Below are positions 1 to 8,004 of a stretch of 64,000 nucleotides of DNA, one piece after another (positions within the stretch are counted from its first letter, which is position 1; every line of letters begins with the position of its first letter). The stretch lies in the NCBI RefSeq assembly GCF_016894385.1, contig NZ_CP069812.1:868001-932000 (forward strand), in the 5' to 3' direction. The position numbers and the translations under genes were made by a program. Origin of the DNA: Cupriavidus oxalaticus. Its GTDB lineage: Bacteria > Pseudomonadota > Gammaproteobacteria > Burkholderiales > Burkholderiaceae. The notes beneath the pieces are model-generated. The model was given only the letters and a program-made list of their open reading frames with translations, made no database searches and was not told the origin of the DNA.

Positions 1-521
1 ATGCCTGCCTGGTGGCGATCATGGCGATGGGCCACGGCTACCACCGCGTTTCCGAGCGGCGCCTGCAGGCGCACACCGCCGAGAACGGCGGCGACGCGCC
101 GGTGATCACCAGCGCCGGCGCGCTGGTCGATGCGCTCAAGGTAATGGGTGCGAAGCGTATCGCCGTGGTGGCGCCCTACATGAAGCCGCTGACCGAACTG
201 GTGGTCGACTACATCCGCAACGAAGGCTATGAAGTCGTGGACTACCGTGCGCTGGAGATCCCCGACAACCTCGACGTGGGCCGCCACGACCCGGCGCGCC
301 TGCCGGAGATCGTCGCGCAGATGGATTTCGCCGATGCCGACGTCATCGTGCTGTCCGCCTGCGTGCAGATGCCGTCGCTGCCGGCGGTGGCCAAGGTCGA
401 GGCGATGACCGGCAAGCCGGTGGTCACCGCCGCCATCGCCACCACCTATGCGATGCTCAAGCGCCTGGGCCTGGAGCCGGTGGTGCCGGGCGCGGGCGCT
501 CTGCTGTCCGGCGCCTACTGA
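1..521 (+). CDS. nicE: Maleate isomerase, 5'-truncated by the window edge
   Basis: This would catalyse cis-trans isomerisation of maleate to fumarate, the last step of the nicotinate (maleamate) pathway, in the cytoplasm. The reading frame is open to the left edge, so roughly the first 80 residues are missing; an internal GTG at 12 is not taken as the start. Two cysteines sit where the Asp/Glu racemase-like maleate isomerases keep their catalytic pair: one in ACLVAIMAMG at the left edge and one in SACVQMPS (codon 360-362). The stop at 519-521 is followed at once by an AGGAG that serves nicD. The assignment as nicE rather than a generic Asp/Glu racemase rests on the nicD, nicX and nicF genes that follow. 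Confidence 0.88.
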   Translation, partial: ACLVAIMAMGHGYHRVSERRLQAHTAENGGDAPVITSAGALVDALKVMGAKRIAVVAPYMKPLTELVVDYIRNEGYEVVDYRALEIPDNLDVGRHDPARLPEIVAQMDFADADVIVLSACVQMPSLPAVAKVEAMTGKPVVTAAIATTYAMLKRLGLEPVVPGAGALLSGAY

Positions 522-532
522 AGGAGCTGGCC

Positions 533-1363
533 ATGACCACCAGCACCTTCCTCTACGGCGGCAACGTCCACGCCAACGGCATCCGCCAGCACTACCTGCG
601 CTATGGCGGCCAGGACGGCGCGCGCGCGCGGCGCGATGCCGTGATCATCGTGCCCGGCATCACCAGCCCGGCGGTCACGTGGGGCTTCGTCGGCGAGCAG
701 TTCGGGCGGCAGTTCGATACCTATGTGCTCGACGTGCGCGGCCGCGGGCTGTCGCAGGCCGGGCCTGAGCTGGACTACAGCCTCGATGCACAGGCAGCCG
801 ACGTGATCGCGCTTGCCGAAGCACTCGGGCTGCAACGCTATGCCATCGTCGGCCATTCGATGGGCGCGCGCATCGGCATTCGCGCCGCACGCAGCAAGCC
901 CGCCGGGCTGACGCGGCTGGTGCTGGTCGATCCGCCCGTGTCGGGGCCGGGCCGCCGTGCCTATCCGGCGCAACTGCCGTGGTACGTCGATTCGATCCGG
1001 CTGGCACGGCAGGGCATCGACGCCGAAGGCATGCGCCGCTTCTGCCCCACATGGACCGAAGACCAGCTGCGCCTGCGCGCGCAATGGCTGCATACCTGCG
1101 ACGAGCGCGCGATCCTGGCCAGCTTCAACGGCTTCCATGAAGACGATATCCACGCCGACCTGCCGCAGGTCGACGTGCCGGCGCTGCTGGTGACCGCGGG
1201 CCGCGGCGACGTGATCCGCGCGGAAGACGTGCAGGAAATGCGCAAGCTGCTGCCCGCGCTGCTGGTCGCGCATGTCGCCGATGCCGGCCACATGATCCCG
1301 TGGGACGACGAGCCTGGCTTCTACCGAGCCTTTGGCGACTTCCTCGGCGCTACGCTGAGCTGA
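533..1363 (+). CDS. nicD: N-formylmaleamate deformylase (alpha/beta hydrolase)
   Basis: This 276-residue alpha/beta hydrolase would hydrolyse N-formylmaleamate, the ring-opening product of NicX, to maleamate and formate. A nucleophile elbow GHSMG (Ser109), an acid candidate in LVDPP (Asp133) and a late histidine in DAGHMIPW (His253) make a complete catalytic triad. The start ATG lies 11 bases after the nicE stop, with AGGAG in front. It is followed 13 bp later by nicX. The same gene neighbours are known from Pseudomonas putida. A generic hydrolase such as an enol-lactonase is the alternative if only sequence similarity is considered. Confidence 0.9.
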   Translation: MTTSTFLYGGNVHANGIRQHYLRYGGQDGARARRDAVIIVPGITSPAVTWGFVGEQFGRQFDTYVLDVRGRGLSQAGPELDYSLDAQAADVIALAEALGLQRYAIVGHSMGARIGIRAARSKPAGLTRLVLVDPPVSGPGRRAYPAQLPWYVDSIRLARQGIDAEGMRRFCPTWTEDQLRLRAQWLHTCDERAILASFNGFHEDDIHADLPQVDVPALLVTAGRGDVIRAEDVQEMRKLLPALLVAHVADAGHMIPWDDEPGFYRAFGDFLGATLS

Positions 1364-1376
1364 TCAAGGAGCGAAC

Positions 1377-2465
1377 ATGCCCGTAAGCGATTACGACCTG
1401 ACGGCGGCGTGGAAGCAGGTGCTGACGCTGTCGAAGCTGCAGCCGGGCCAGACCGTCACCGTGCTGACCGGCGCGGCCACGCATCCGCAGACGCTGCGCA
1501 CGGCGATGGTGGCGGCGCAGGCGATGGGCGCCATCGTCAACCGGCTCGACCTGCCGCCGGTCAACGGCGAGAAGGCGCTCAGCCGCGACGCGCTGGCCTA
1601 TCTCGGCACCACGCCGCTGACCGGCAACCCGGCGGCGATTGCCGCATTGAAGGCAAGCGACCTGGTGCTCGACCTGATGACGCTGCTGTTCTCGCCCGAG
1701 CAGCACGAGATCCTGTCCGGCGGCACGAAAATCCTGCTGGCGGTGGAGCCGCCCGAAGTGCTGGCACGGCTGGTGCCGACCGAGGCCGACCGCGCCCGCG
1801 TCAAGGCAGCCACCGAGCGCCTCGGCAGGGCGCGCGAGATGCATATCGCGTCCGACGCCGGCATGGACCTGCGCTGCAGTCTGGGCGAGTTCCCCGCGAT
1901 CAGCGAGTACGGCTTTGTCGACGAGCCCGGCCGCTGGGACCACTGGCCGAGCGGCTTCGTGCTGACCTGGCCGGACGAGGGCGGCACCCACGGCACCATC
2001 GTGCTGGACCGCGGCGACATCCTGCTGCCGATGAAGTCCTATCTGCAGGCGCCGATCCGCATCACGGTCGAAGCGGGCTACGTGCGCCGCATCGAAGGCG
2101 GTGTCGATGCCGAGCTGCTGGCCGACTACATGGCCTCGTTCAACGACCCGGAAGCGTATGCGATGTCGCATATCGGCTGGGGCCTGCAGCCGCGCGCGAG
2201 CTGGTCGGCGCTGGCGATGTACGACCGCGAGGCCACCATCGGCATGGACGCGCGCGCCTACGAGGGCAATTTCCTGTGCTCGTTCGGCCCCAACAACGAA
2301 GCAGGCGGCAGCCGCACCACCGCCTGCCATATCGATATCCCGGTGCGCCACTGCACGGTCAGCCTCGACGGCGAGCCGGTGGTGGTGCGCGGCAAGGTGA
2401 TGGACGGGCACCACGCTCCCGCCGCATCGCTCTACAAGGCAGACAAGGATTCGCGCCATGAATGA
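1377..2465 (+). CDS. nicX: 2,5-dihydroxypyridine 5,6-dioxygenase
   Basis: This is the iron-dependent extradiol-type dioxygenase that opens the ring of 2,5-dihydroxypyridine to N-formylmaleamate. The 362-residue protein has a histidine at 265 (MSHIGWG), a histidine at 318 and an aspartate at 320 (CHIDIP). As I recall, these are the same positions as the iron ligands described for the P. putida enzyme. An AAGGAG lies in front of the ATG. Its 3' end overlaps the nicF start by 8 bases, which suggests translational coupling. Confidence 0.94.
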   Translation: MPVSDYDLTAAWKQVLTLSKLQPGQTVTVLTGAATHPQTLRTAMVAAQAMGAIVNRLDLPPVNGEKALSRDALAYLGTTPLTGNPAAIAALKASDLVLDLMTLLFSPEQHEILSGGTKILLAVEPPEVLARLVPTEADRARVKAATERLGRAREMHIASDAGMDLRCSLGEFPAISEYGFVDEPGRWDHWPSGFVLTWPDEGGTHGTIVLDRGDILLPMKSYLQAPIRITVEAGYVRRIEGGVDAELLADYMASFNDPEAYAMSHIGWGLQPRASWSALAMYDREATIGMDARAYEGNFLCSFGPNNEAGGSRTTACHIDIPVRHCTVSLDGEPVVVRGKVMDGHHAPAASLYKADKDSRHE

Positions 2466-3099
2466 CGCAGTGCAGACCTACCAGCGCCAGGGCTTCGGCG
2501 CGTCGATGGAATTGAAAGCGCCGTACGGCCTGCTGATCATCGACTTCGTCAACGGCTTTGCCGACCCGGCGGTATTTGGCGGCGGCAATATCCCCGAGGC
2601 CATCCGCAACACGCAGCCGCTGCTGCGCGCCGCGCGCAAGCAGGGCTGGCCGGTGGCGCACAGCCGCATCGTGTTTGCCGACGACGACAGCGACCACAAC
2701 ATCTTCACGCTGAAGGTGCCCGGCATGCTGACGCTGAAGGAAGACAGCCACAACAGCCAGATCGTGCCCGAGCTGGCGCCCGCGCCGGGCGAGCTGGTGG
2801 TGCGCAAGACGGTGCCGTCGGCGTTCTTCGGCACCTCGCTGGCGGCGTGGCTGACGCAGCGCGGCGTGCAGACGCTGCTGGTGGCCGGCTGCGTCACCAG
2901 CGGCTGCGTGCGCGCCAGCGTGGTCGATGCGATGTCGCTGGGCTTCCGCCCGCTGGTGCTGTCCGATTGCGTCGGCGACCGCGCCATCGGCCCGCACGAT
3001 GCGAACCTGTTCGACATGGCGCAGAAGTACGCGACCGTGCTCACGCGCGACGAGGCGCTGGCGCAGATTGCGGGTGAAGGCGTCCGCGCTGCCGCTTGA
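2458..3099 (+). CDS. nicF: Maleamate amidohydrolase (isochorismatase family)
   Basis: This hydrolyses maleamate to maleate and ammonia, feeding NicE. The 213-residue protein has the isochorismatase/cysteine hydrolase triad: Asp29 (LLIIDFVNG), Lys117 (VVRKTVPS) and Cys150 (GCVTSGCVRAS), together with the cis-peptide region before the cysteine. The ATG overlaps the end of nicX by 8 bases. It is the last gene of the plus-strand operon and faces the 3' end of the TetR gene only 34 bp away. N-carbamoylsarcosine amidase is the closest alternative by family, but context favours NicF. Confidence 0.92.
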   Translation: MNDAVQTYQRQGFGASMELKAPYGLLIIDFVNGFADPAVFGGGNIPEAIRNTQPLLRAARKQGWPVAHSRIVFADDDSDHNIFTLKVPGMLTLKEDSHNSQIVPELAPAPGELVVRKTVPSAFFGTSLAAWLTQRGVQTLLVAGCVTSGCVRASVVDAMSLGFRPLVLSDCVGDRAIGPHDANLFDMAQKYATVLTRDEALAQIAGEGVRAAA

Positions 3100-3133
3100 G
3101 GTTGGCGTGAGGTTGGCGACCCGGCGCCGCGTC

Positions 3134-3889
3134 TCAGGCTGCAGCCGCCCGCCGGTTGCGTGCGGCCTTGCGCGCCGGCGCAGCCGGCGGCACGCTGGCT
3201 TCCGGCACGGCCCCGGGCACCGTCACCGTGCGCAGCACTGTCTGCTGGATCACATCGCGCCAGTGCGCCAGCGCGGGCGGGCTCATCATGGCCTCTCCCA
3301 GGAAGGCGCCGAGCGTATGATGGTTGGAGTTGTAGAAGTAGCCGAGCGAGGCGATCACCATGTAGACATCGCGCGCGCCGGTCTCGGGGCGGAACAGGCC
3401 GGCGGCCTTGCCGCGCGTGAGGATGCCGTCGAGCACCGACAGCGCGTAGCTGGAGATTTCCCTGAGCCGCACCGACTTCTTGGCGTGCTTGCCCTGGCTC
3501 ATGTTCTCGCTGGACAGGATCGCGACGAACTCCGGGTGGTCGAGGTAGTACTGCCAGATGAAGTCGACCAGCTGCGACAGCGCCCGCACCGGGTCGGCGG
3601 CATCGAGTTCATGTTCCAGCTTCTGCTCGGCTTCGTTGAGCTGCAGGTAGATGGTCTCCAGCACTTCGACAAACAGCTTTTCCTTGCTGCCGAAGTAGTA
3701 GTAGATCATCCGGTCATAGGTCTTGGCCAGCGACGAAATGCGCTCGATGCGGCCGCCGTCGTAGCCGCGCTGGGCGAAGACCTTGATCGCGGCTTTCAGG
3801 ATGCGGTCGCGGCTGTCCTGCGCCTGCCTGGCCCGTGTGCCCGGGGGAGCCCGCTTGGCGGCAGGTTTCGCCGCGGTGGTGTTCGTCAT
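3134..3889 (-). CDS. TetR-family transcriptional regulator, probably of the hydroxylase gene
   Basis: A 251-residue DNA-binding regulator. Residues about 30-75 form the TetR helix-turn-helix (DSRDRILKAAIKVFAQRGYD and MIYYYFGSKEKLF), and the remainder is an all-helical ligand domain. Both ends are basic and Ala/Pro-rich. I chose the ATG at 3889 because it starts just ahead of the family domain; an upstream in-frame start at 4060 would run through the divergent promoter and the neighbouring gene. It is divergent from the NicB-like gene with a 70-bp shared region, the usual layout of a local repressor. In P. putida the TetR protein NicS controls nicAB; equivalence here is inference. Confidence 0.88.
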   Translation of the reverse strand: MTNTTAAKPAAKRAPPGTRARQAQDSRDRILKAAIKVFAQRGYDGGRIERISSLAKTYDRMIYYYFGSKEKLFVEVLETIYLQLNEAEQKLEHELDAADPVRALSQLVDFIWQYYLDHPEFVAILSSENMSQGKHAKKSVRLREISSYALSVLDGILTRGKAAGLFRPETGARDVYMVIASLGYFYNSNHHTLGAFLGEAMMSPPALAHWRDVIQQTVLRTVTVPGAVPEASVPPAAPARKAARNRRAAAA

Positions 3890-3959
3890 GATGGTTGGGT
3901 GGCTCTGACTCTGTTGGCTGGCAGTATAACGGCGCCCCGTTGAAGGAGATTGGAAGACG
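3890..3959. promoter_or_regulatory. Divergent promoter region between TetR and nicB-like genes
   Basis: These 70 bp separate two divergent starts. On the plus strand there is a TATAAC -10-like hexamer at 3925-3930 and an AAGGAG ribosome site at 3943-3948, 12 bases before the nicB-like ATG. No clean -35 box is visible at the right distance, which would fit an activator- or repressor-governed promoter. The TetR operator is presumably here but I cannot define it by eye. Confidence 0.45.
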
Positions 3960-6230
3960 ATGACGGCAACGACCCTGCAACCCGTGGCACAGGCCGATCC
4001 CGCCACGCCGCGCGCGCTGCGGCTGGCGCTGCTGCAGGCAACCGGCGTGCTGCTGGTCACGCGCGCGCCGCAGGCGGCGGCGCGTCCCGCGCCCGGACAG
4101 CCCGGCGCGGCGTCGGACTACGTACCGGCGCTGCCGGATATCTTCATCGCCGTGCGCGACAGCGGCGAGGTGCTGGCCTTCAATGGCCATGTCGACCTGG
4201 GCACGGGCATCCGCACGGCGCTGGCGCAGATCGTGGCGGAAGAACTCGACGTGCCGCTGTCGCAAGTGCACATGGTGCTGGGCCATACCGAAGCCACCCC
4301 CAACCAGGGTCCGACCATCGCCAGCGCATCGATCCAGATTTCCGCCATTCCGCTGCGCCGTGCCGCGGCGCAGGCGCGCGCGTGGCTGCTGGTGCGTGCC
4401 GCACAACAGCTTGGCGTGGCGCCCGACCAGCTTGAAGCGCAGGATGGCGAGTTCCGCGTGCGCGGGTCCGGCGCCGCCGTCGGCTACGGCACGCTGGTGC
4501 AAGGCGGGCATGTCGCGCTGCCGCTGGCCGACGACGTGCCGATCAAGCCGGTCGAGTCCTACCGCATCGTCGGCCGGCCGGCCGGCCGCGTCGATATCCC
4601 CGACAAGGCGCGCGGCGTGCTGACTTTCGTCCATGACGTGCGCGTGCCCGGCATGCTGCATGGGCGCGTGGTGCGGCCTCCTTACGCCGGACGCGACAGC
4701 GGCGACTTCGTCGGCAACAGCCTGCTCGCGGTCGACCGCGAATCGGTGCGCGATGTGCCGGGACTGGTCGAGGTGGTGGTGCAGCGCGACTTCGTCGGCG
4801 TGGTGGCCGAGCGCGAAGAGTACGCGGTGCTTGCCGCGCGCAAGCTGCGGGTGCAGTGGAAACCCGTGCCGCCGATGCCGTCGCTCGCCGACCCTGAACC
4901 CGCGCTGCGCGCCAACCCGGCGACGCGGCGCGAACTGCTGAATGACGGCGAGATGCCTCCGGCGGGAACCGGCAAGACGCTGGAGCGCCATTACGTCTGG
5001 CCATACCAGATGCACGGTTCGATCGGCCCGTCATGCGCGGTCGCGGACTGGCATGACGATGGCCTGACGGTATGGTCGGGCACGCAGAACCCGCACGTAT
5101 TGCGCATCGACCTGGCACGCCTGTGCGGACTGGGCGAGGACAGCATCGAGATCGTGCGCATGGAAGCCGCCGGCTGTTATGGCCGCAATTGCGCGGACGA
5201 TGTCTGCGCCGATGCCGCGCTGCTGTCGCGTGCCGTCGGCCATCCGGTGCGCGTGCAGCTGTCGCGCGAGCAGGAGCACCTGTGGGAACCCAAGGGCGCG
5301 GCGCAGCTGATGGATGTCAGCGCAACGCTGGGCGCCGGCGGCGAGCTGCTCGGCTATGACTTCACCAGCCGCTATCCGTCCAATGACGCGCCGACGCTGG
5401 CGCTGGTGCTCGCCGGCATCGTGCCCAACGCGCCGCGCACGCTGGAGATGGGCGACCGCACCGCGGTGCCGCCGTATGACTACCGCGCGCGCCGCATCGG
5501 CTGCGACGACACGCCGGCCATCGTGCGCGCGTCATGGTTGCGGGGCGTGTCGGCGCTGCCGAATTCGTTCGCGCATGAATGCGTGATCGATGAACTGGCC
5601 GCCGAAGCCGGTGCCGATCCGATCGATTTCCGGCTGCGTCATTTGCCGGACCCGCGCGCCGCCGAACTGCTGCGCGCGGTGGCCGACGCGGCGGGCTGGC
5701 AGCGGGGCGCGCACGGTTCGCGTGGCAAGACTGGCGGCAACGGCATGCTGCGCGGGCGCGGTGTTGCCTATGCGCGCTATATCCACAGCCGCTTCCCGGG
5801 TTTCGGCGCGGCATGGGCGGCGTGGGTGGTCGATGTGGCGGTGGAGGCGGCAACGGGCCGCATCACCGTGGAGAAGCTGGTGGTCGGGCAGGACACCGGC
5901 ATGATGGTCAACCCGGATGGCGTGCGCCACCAGATCCACGGCAACGTGGTGCAGACCTTGAGCCGGGTGTTGAAGGAGCAGGTGCGCTTCGATGCGGATG
6001 GTGTCGCCAGCCGCGAGTGGGGCAGCTATCCGTTGCTCACGTTTCCCGAGATTCCGCCGCTCGAGGTGGTGCTGATGCCACGGCAGGATGAGCCGCCGAT
6101 GGGGGCAGGCGAGTCGGCATCGCTGCCGGGGGCGCCGGCGATTGCCAATGCGCTGTTCGATGCGATCGGGGTGAGGCTGCGGCGGCCGCCGTTCGTGCCG
6201 GAGACGGTGTTGGCGGCGCTGCGGGGCTGA
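3960..6230 (+). CDS. NicB-like molybdopterin-binding subunit of nicotinate hydroxylase
   Basis: A 756-residue xanthine-dehydrogenase-family large subunit, expected to bind molybdenum cofactor and hydroxylate nicotinate to 6-hydroxynicotinate. Family blocks visible in order are the FNGHVDLGTG and QIVAEEL region near residues 75-100, the central KARGVLTFVHDVRVPGMLHG, and near the C-terminus GAGESASLP with the proposed active-site Glu718. P. putida NicB is much longer because it carries C-terminal cytochrome c domains. This protein ends after the molybdenum domains and has no CXXCH motif. No 2Fe-2S partner (NicA type) is adjacent in this window. Another N-heterocycle or aldehyde oxidoreductase large subunit is the alternative. 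Confidence 0.8.
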   Translation: MTATTLQPVAQADPATPRALRLALLQATGVLLVTRAPQAAARPAPGQPGAASDYVPALPDIFIAVRDSGEVLAFNGHVDLGTGIRTALAQIVAEELDVPLSQVHMVLGHTEATPNQGPTIASASIQISAIPLRRAAAQARAWLLVRAAQQLGVAPDQLEAQDGEFRVRGSGAAVGYGTLVQGGHVALPLADDVPIKPVESYRIVGRPAGRVDIPDKARGVLTFVHDVRVPGMLHGRVVRPPYAGRDSGDFVGNSLLAVDRESVRDVPGLVEVVVQRDFVGVVAEREEYAVLAARKLRVQWKPVPPMPSLADPEPALRANPATRRELLNDGEMPPAGTGKTLERHYVWPYQMHGSIGPSCAVADWHDDGLTVWSGTQNPHVLRIDLARLCGLGEDSIEIVRMEAAGCYGRNCADDVCADAALLSRAVGHPVRVQLSREQEHLWEPKGAAQLMDVSATLGAGGELLGYDFTSRYPSNDAPTLALVLAGIVPNAPRTLEMGDRTAVPPYDYRARRIGCDDTPAIVRASWLRGVSALPNSFAHECVIDELAAEAGADPIDFRLRHLPDPRAAELLRAVADAAGWQRGAHGSRGKTGGNGMLRGRGVAYARYIHSRFPGFGAAWAAWVVDVAVEAATGRITVEKLVVGQDTGMMVNPDGVRHQIHGNVVQTLSRVLKEQVRFDADGVASREWGSYPLLTFPEIPPLEVVLMPRQDEPPMGAGESASLPGAPAIANALFDAIGVRLRRPPFVPETVLAALRG

Positions 6231-6256
6231 CAGCCTTAGCCAAATGCAGTCGTGCT

Positions 6257-6280
6257 CCCTCTCCCGCTTGCGGGAGAGGG
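6257..6280. repeat. 24-bp palindromic REP-like element, copy 1
   Basis: An 11-bp perfect stem, CCCTCTCCCGC against GCGGGAGAGGG, with a TT loop. It lies between the convergent 3' ends of the nicB-like gene and the MarR gene. The same stem occurs at 10755-10778. It has no T-tract, so it is more like a dispersed REP hairpin than an intrinsic terminator. Confidence 0.75.
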
Positions 6281-6316
6281 CAGCAAACAGTCGGAATTTG
6301 GAGGGACAGGCCGCAC

Positions 6317-6805
6317 TTACACGCCCCCATTCCCCTCATCGATCTCGCTCATCTTCCGCAGCAGGTAAGTCACCGCCACCCGCTCCGCCGGGTTCAGGCC
6401 GCCAAACGTCTGCTCCGAGATCTGCTTCGCGAACGGCACGGTCTCGTCGATCAACGCCAGCCCACCCGGCGTCACCGTCACCACCACCTTGCGCCGGTCG
6501 TTCGGGTCATGGGACACCGCAATCAGCTTGCGCGCCTTCAGCCGCTCGATGATGCCGCGCACCGTCGCCTGGTCGATCGCCGTGGCGCGCACCACTTCAT
6601 TGAGCGAGCACGGCTGCCGGTCCCTGACCGCGCACAGCACCACGAACTGCGCCGCAGTGAGCTGCGAATCGGGGATGGTCTGCTGGAAGATCGCCACGTG
6701 GCGCTGGTAGGCGCGCCGCAGCAGGTGGCCGACCTGCTCGGTGAAATCGTAGTCGGGGGCGGTCTGGCCTGCTGACGGTGCGGAGGATGCGGAGGGGTTG
6801 GGCAC
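6317..6805 (-). CDS. nicR: MarR-family regulator, NicR-like
   Basis: A 162-residue winged-helix repressor. The segment YDFTEQVGHLLRRAYQRH followed by QFVVLCAVRD, the recognition region ATAIDQATVRGIIERLKAR and the wing HDPNDRRKVVV are MarR features. They closely resemble what I remember of P. putida NicR, which represses nic genes until 6-hydroxynicotinate binds. The start is uncertain: a GTG at 6805 gives a normal-length protein, whereas the nearest upstream ATG (6898) would give 193 residues with an unusual N-terminus. Neither has a good ribosome site. Its position beside the nic genes supports the role. Confidence 0.8.
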   Translation of the reverse strand: MPNPSASSAPSAGQTAPDYDFTEQVGHLLRRAYQRHVAIFQQTIPDSQLTAAQFVVLCAVRDRQPCSLNEVVRATAIDQATVRGIIERLKARKLIAVSHDPNDRRKVVVTVTPGGLALIDETVPFAKQISEQTFGGLNPAERVAVTYLLRKMSEIDEGNGGV

Positions 6806-6980
6806 GTCGATCGGGATGCGTTGGGTGAGCGTGCCCCGAGTATATCCGCTGCTTATTCCACGGTGATCCCCGCCGTCTTCGCCAAAGCGGATCGGCATGA
6901 CCCGCGGCAAGCCGGGGCCGCTGCCGATGCGGTTGCGTCTTTTCGAATACAATCGTCGGGTTGCTTCGCGGGGCCGCGCG

Positions 6981-7000
6981 GGGCCGGTGTACACCGGCCC
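6981..7000. promoter_or_regulatory. Perfect 20-bp palindrome in the divergent region
   Basis: GGGCCGGTGTACACCGGCCC reads identically on both strands. It sits between the divergent MarR and EamA genes, about 25 bp before the chosen EamA start and after a TACAAT -10-like box (6949-6954). It could be an operator, a leader hairpin or a dispersed palindromic repeat. Confidence 0.5.
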
Positions 7001-7025
7001 TACGGCCCGCTTTCCACGTATTCCC

Positions 7026-7952
7026 GTGCCCGCCTCCCAGAAGTCCCTCGCCGCGCCTGCCGCGCTGCCGTCGCCGCAGCGCGCGGGGCTTGCCATCGCC
7101 GCCGTCGGCGCGGTGCTGTTCTCCGCCAAGGCGATCGTCGCCAAGCTGCTGTACCGCTACAACGTCGATGCCGTGATGGTGCTGACACTGCGCATGCTGT
7201 TCGCCGTGCCGCTGTTCATGGCGATCGGCTGGTGGCAGTCGCGGCGCCTGGCGCCGCTGTCGTGGGCGGATCGCGGGCGCGTGGTGTTCCTCGGCTTCAT
7301 TGGCTATTACCTGTCGAGCTTCCTGGATTTCATCGGCCTGCAATACATCACCGCCGGGCTGGAGCGGCTGATCCTGTTCCTGACGCCGTCGTTCGTGCTG
7401 CTGGCCACCGCGCTGGTGTTCCGGCGCCCGATCAGTTCGCGCCAGTGGCTCTCGCTGCTGCTGGCGTATGCCGGCATCGTGCTGGTCTTCGCCCATGACC
7501 TCGACGTCAGCGGCAGCCAGGTGTGGCTGGGCGGCGCGCTGGTCCTGGGCAGTGCCATGACGTACGCTGTCTACCTGATCCTGAGCGGCGAACTGGTGCA
7601 GCGCATCGGCTCGCTGCGGCTGGTGGCTTATGCGATGTGCGTGTCCACCGCCTGCTGCGTGATCCAGTATGTGGCGCTGGGGCGGCCCGTGGCCGAGCTG
7701 GCGCAGCCCGCGCCGGTGATGTGGCTGTCACTCGTCAATGCGGTGTTCTGCACGGTGCTGCCGGTGTCGATGACCATGGTGGCGGTGGCGCGCATCGGTG
7801 CGCCGCTGGCCTCGCAGGCCGGCATGATCGGCCCGGTATCGACGCTGCTGCTTGGCTTCTGGCTGCTGGGCGAGCCGGTGAGCGGCGTGCAGCTGGCAGG
7901 CAGCGCACTGGTGCTGGGCGGCATGTACCTGCTTTCGGCAAAGAAAACCTGA
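7026..7952 (+). CDS. EamA-family (DMT superfamily) inner-membrane transporter
   Basis: A 308-residue drug/metabolite transporter with about ten hydrophobic helices in two EamA repeats. The first starts at GLAIAAVGAVLFSAKAIVAK; the second begins near VWLGGALVLGSAMTYAVYLI and ends with LLGEPVSGVQLAGSALVLGG, a hallmark of the fold. I chose the GTG at 7026 because a longer in-frame start at 6897 would add about 43 residues running across a palindrome and promoter-like sequence, and those residues do not look like this family. No clear ribosome site precedes the GTG. Substrate is unknown. It may be regulated from the divergent region shared with the MarR gene. Confidence 0.85.
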   Translation: MPASQKSLAAPAALPSPQRAGLAIAAVGAVLFSAKAIVAKLLYRYNVDAVMVLTLRMLFAVPLFMAIGWWQSRRLAPLSWADRGRVVFLGFIGYYLSSFLDFIGLQYITAGLERLILFLTPSFVLLATALVFRRPISSRQWLSLLLAYAGIVLVFAHDLDVSGSQVWLGGALVLGSAMTYAVYLILSGELVQRIGSLRLVAYAMCVSTACCVIQYVALGRPVAELAQPAPVMWLSLVNAVFCTVLPVSMTMVAVARIGAPLASQAGMIGPVSTLLLGFWLLGEPVSGVQLAGSALVLGGMYLLSAKKT

Positions 7953-8004
7953 TGCATCGGCCGGATGCCCGGCCGGGACAATACAACCCACAAAGGAGAA
8001 ACAC

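Noticed and set aside
3890..4060. Long N-terminal extension of the TetR protein
   Set aside because: It would cross the divergent promoter and enter the nicB-like gene; the ATG at 3889 gives a normal TetR layout.
6898..7144. Long N-terminal extension of the MarR protein
   Set aside because: It would overlap the EamA start region and palindrome, and gives a non-conserved low-complexity N-terminus.
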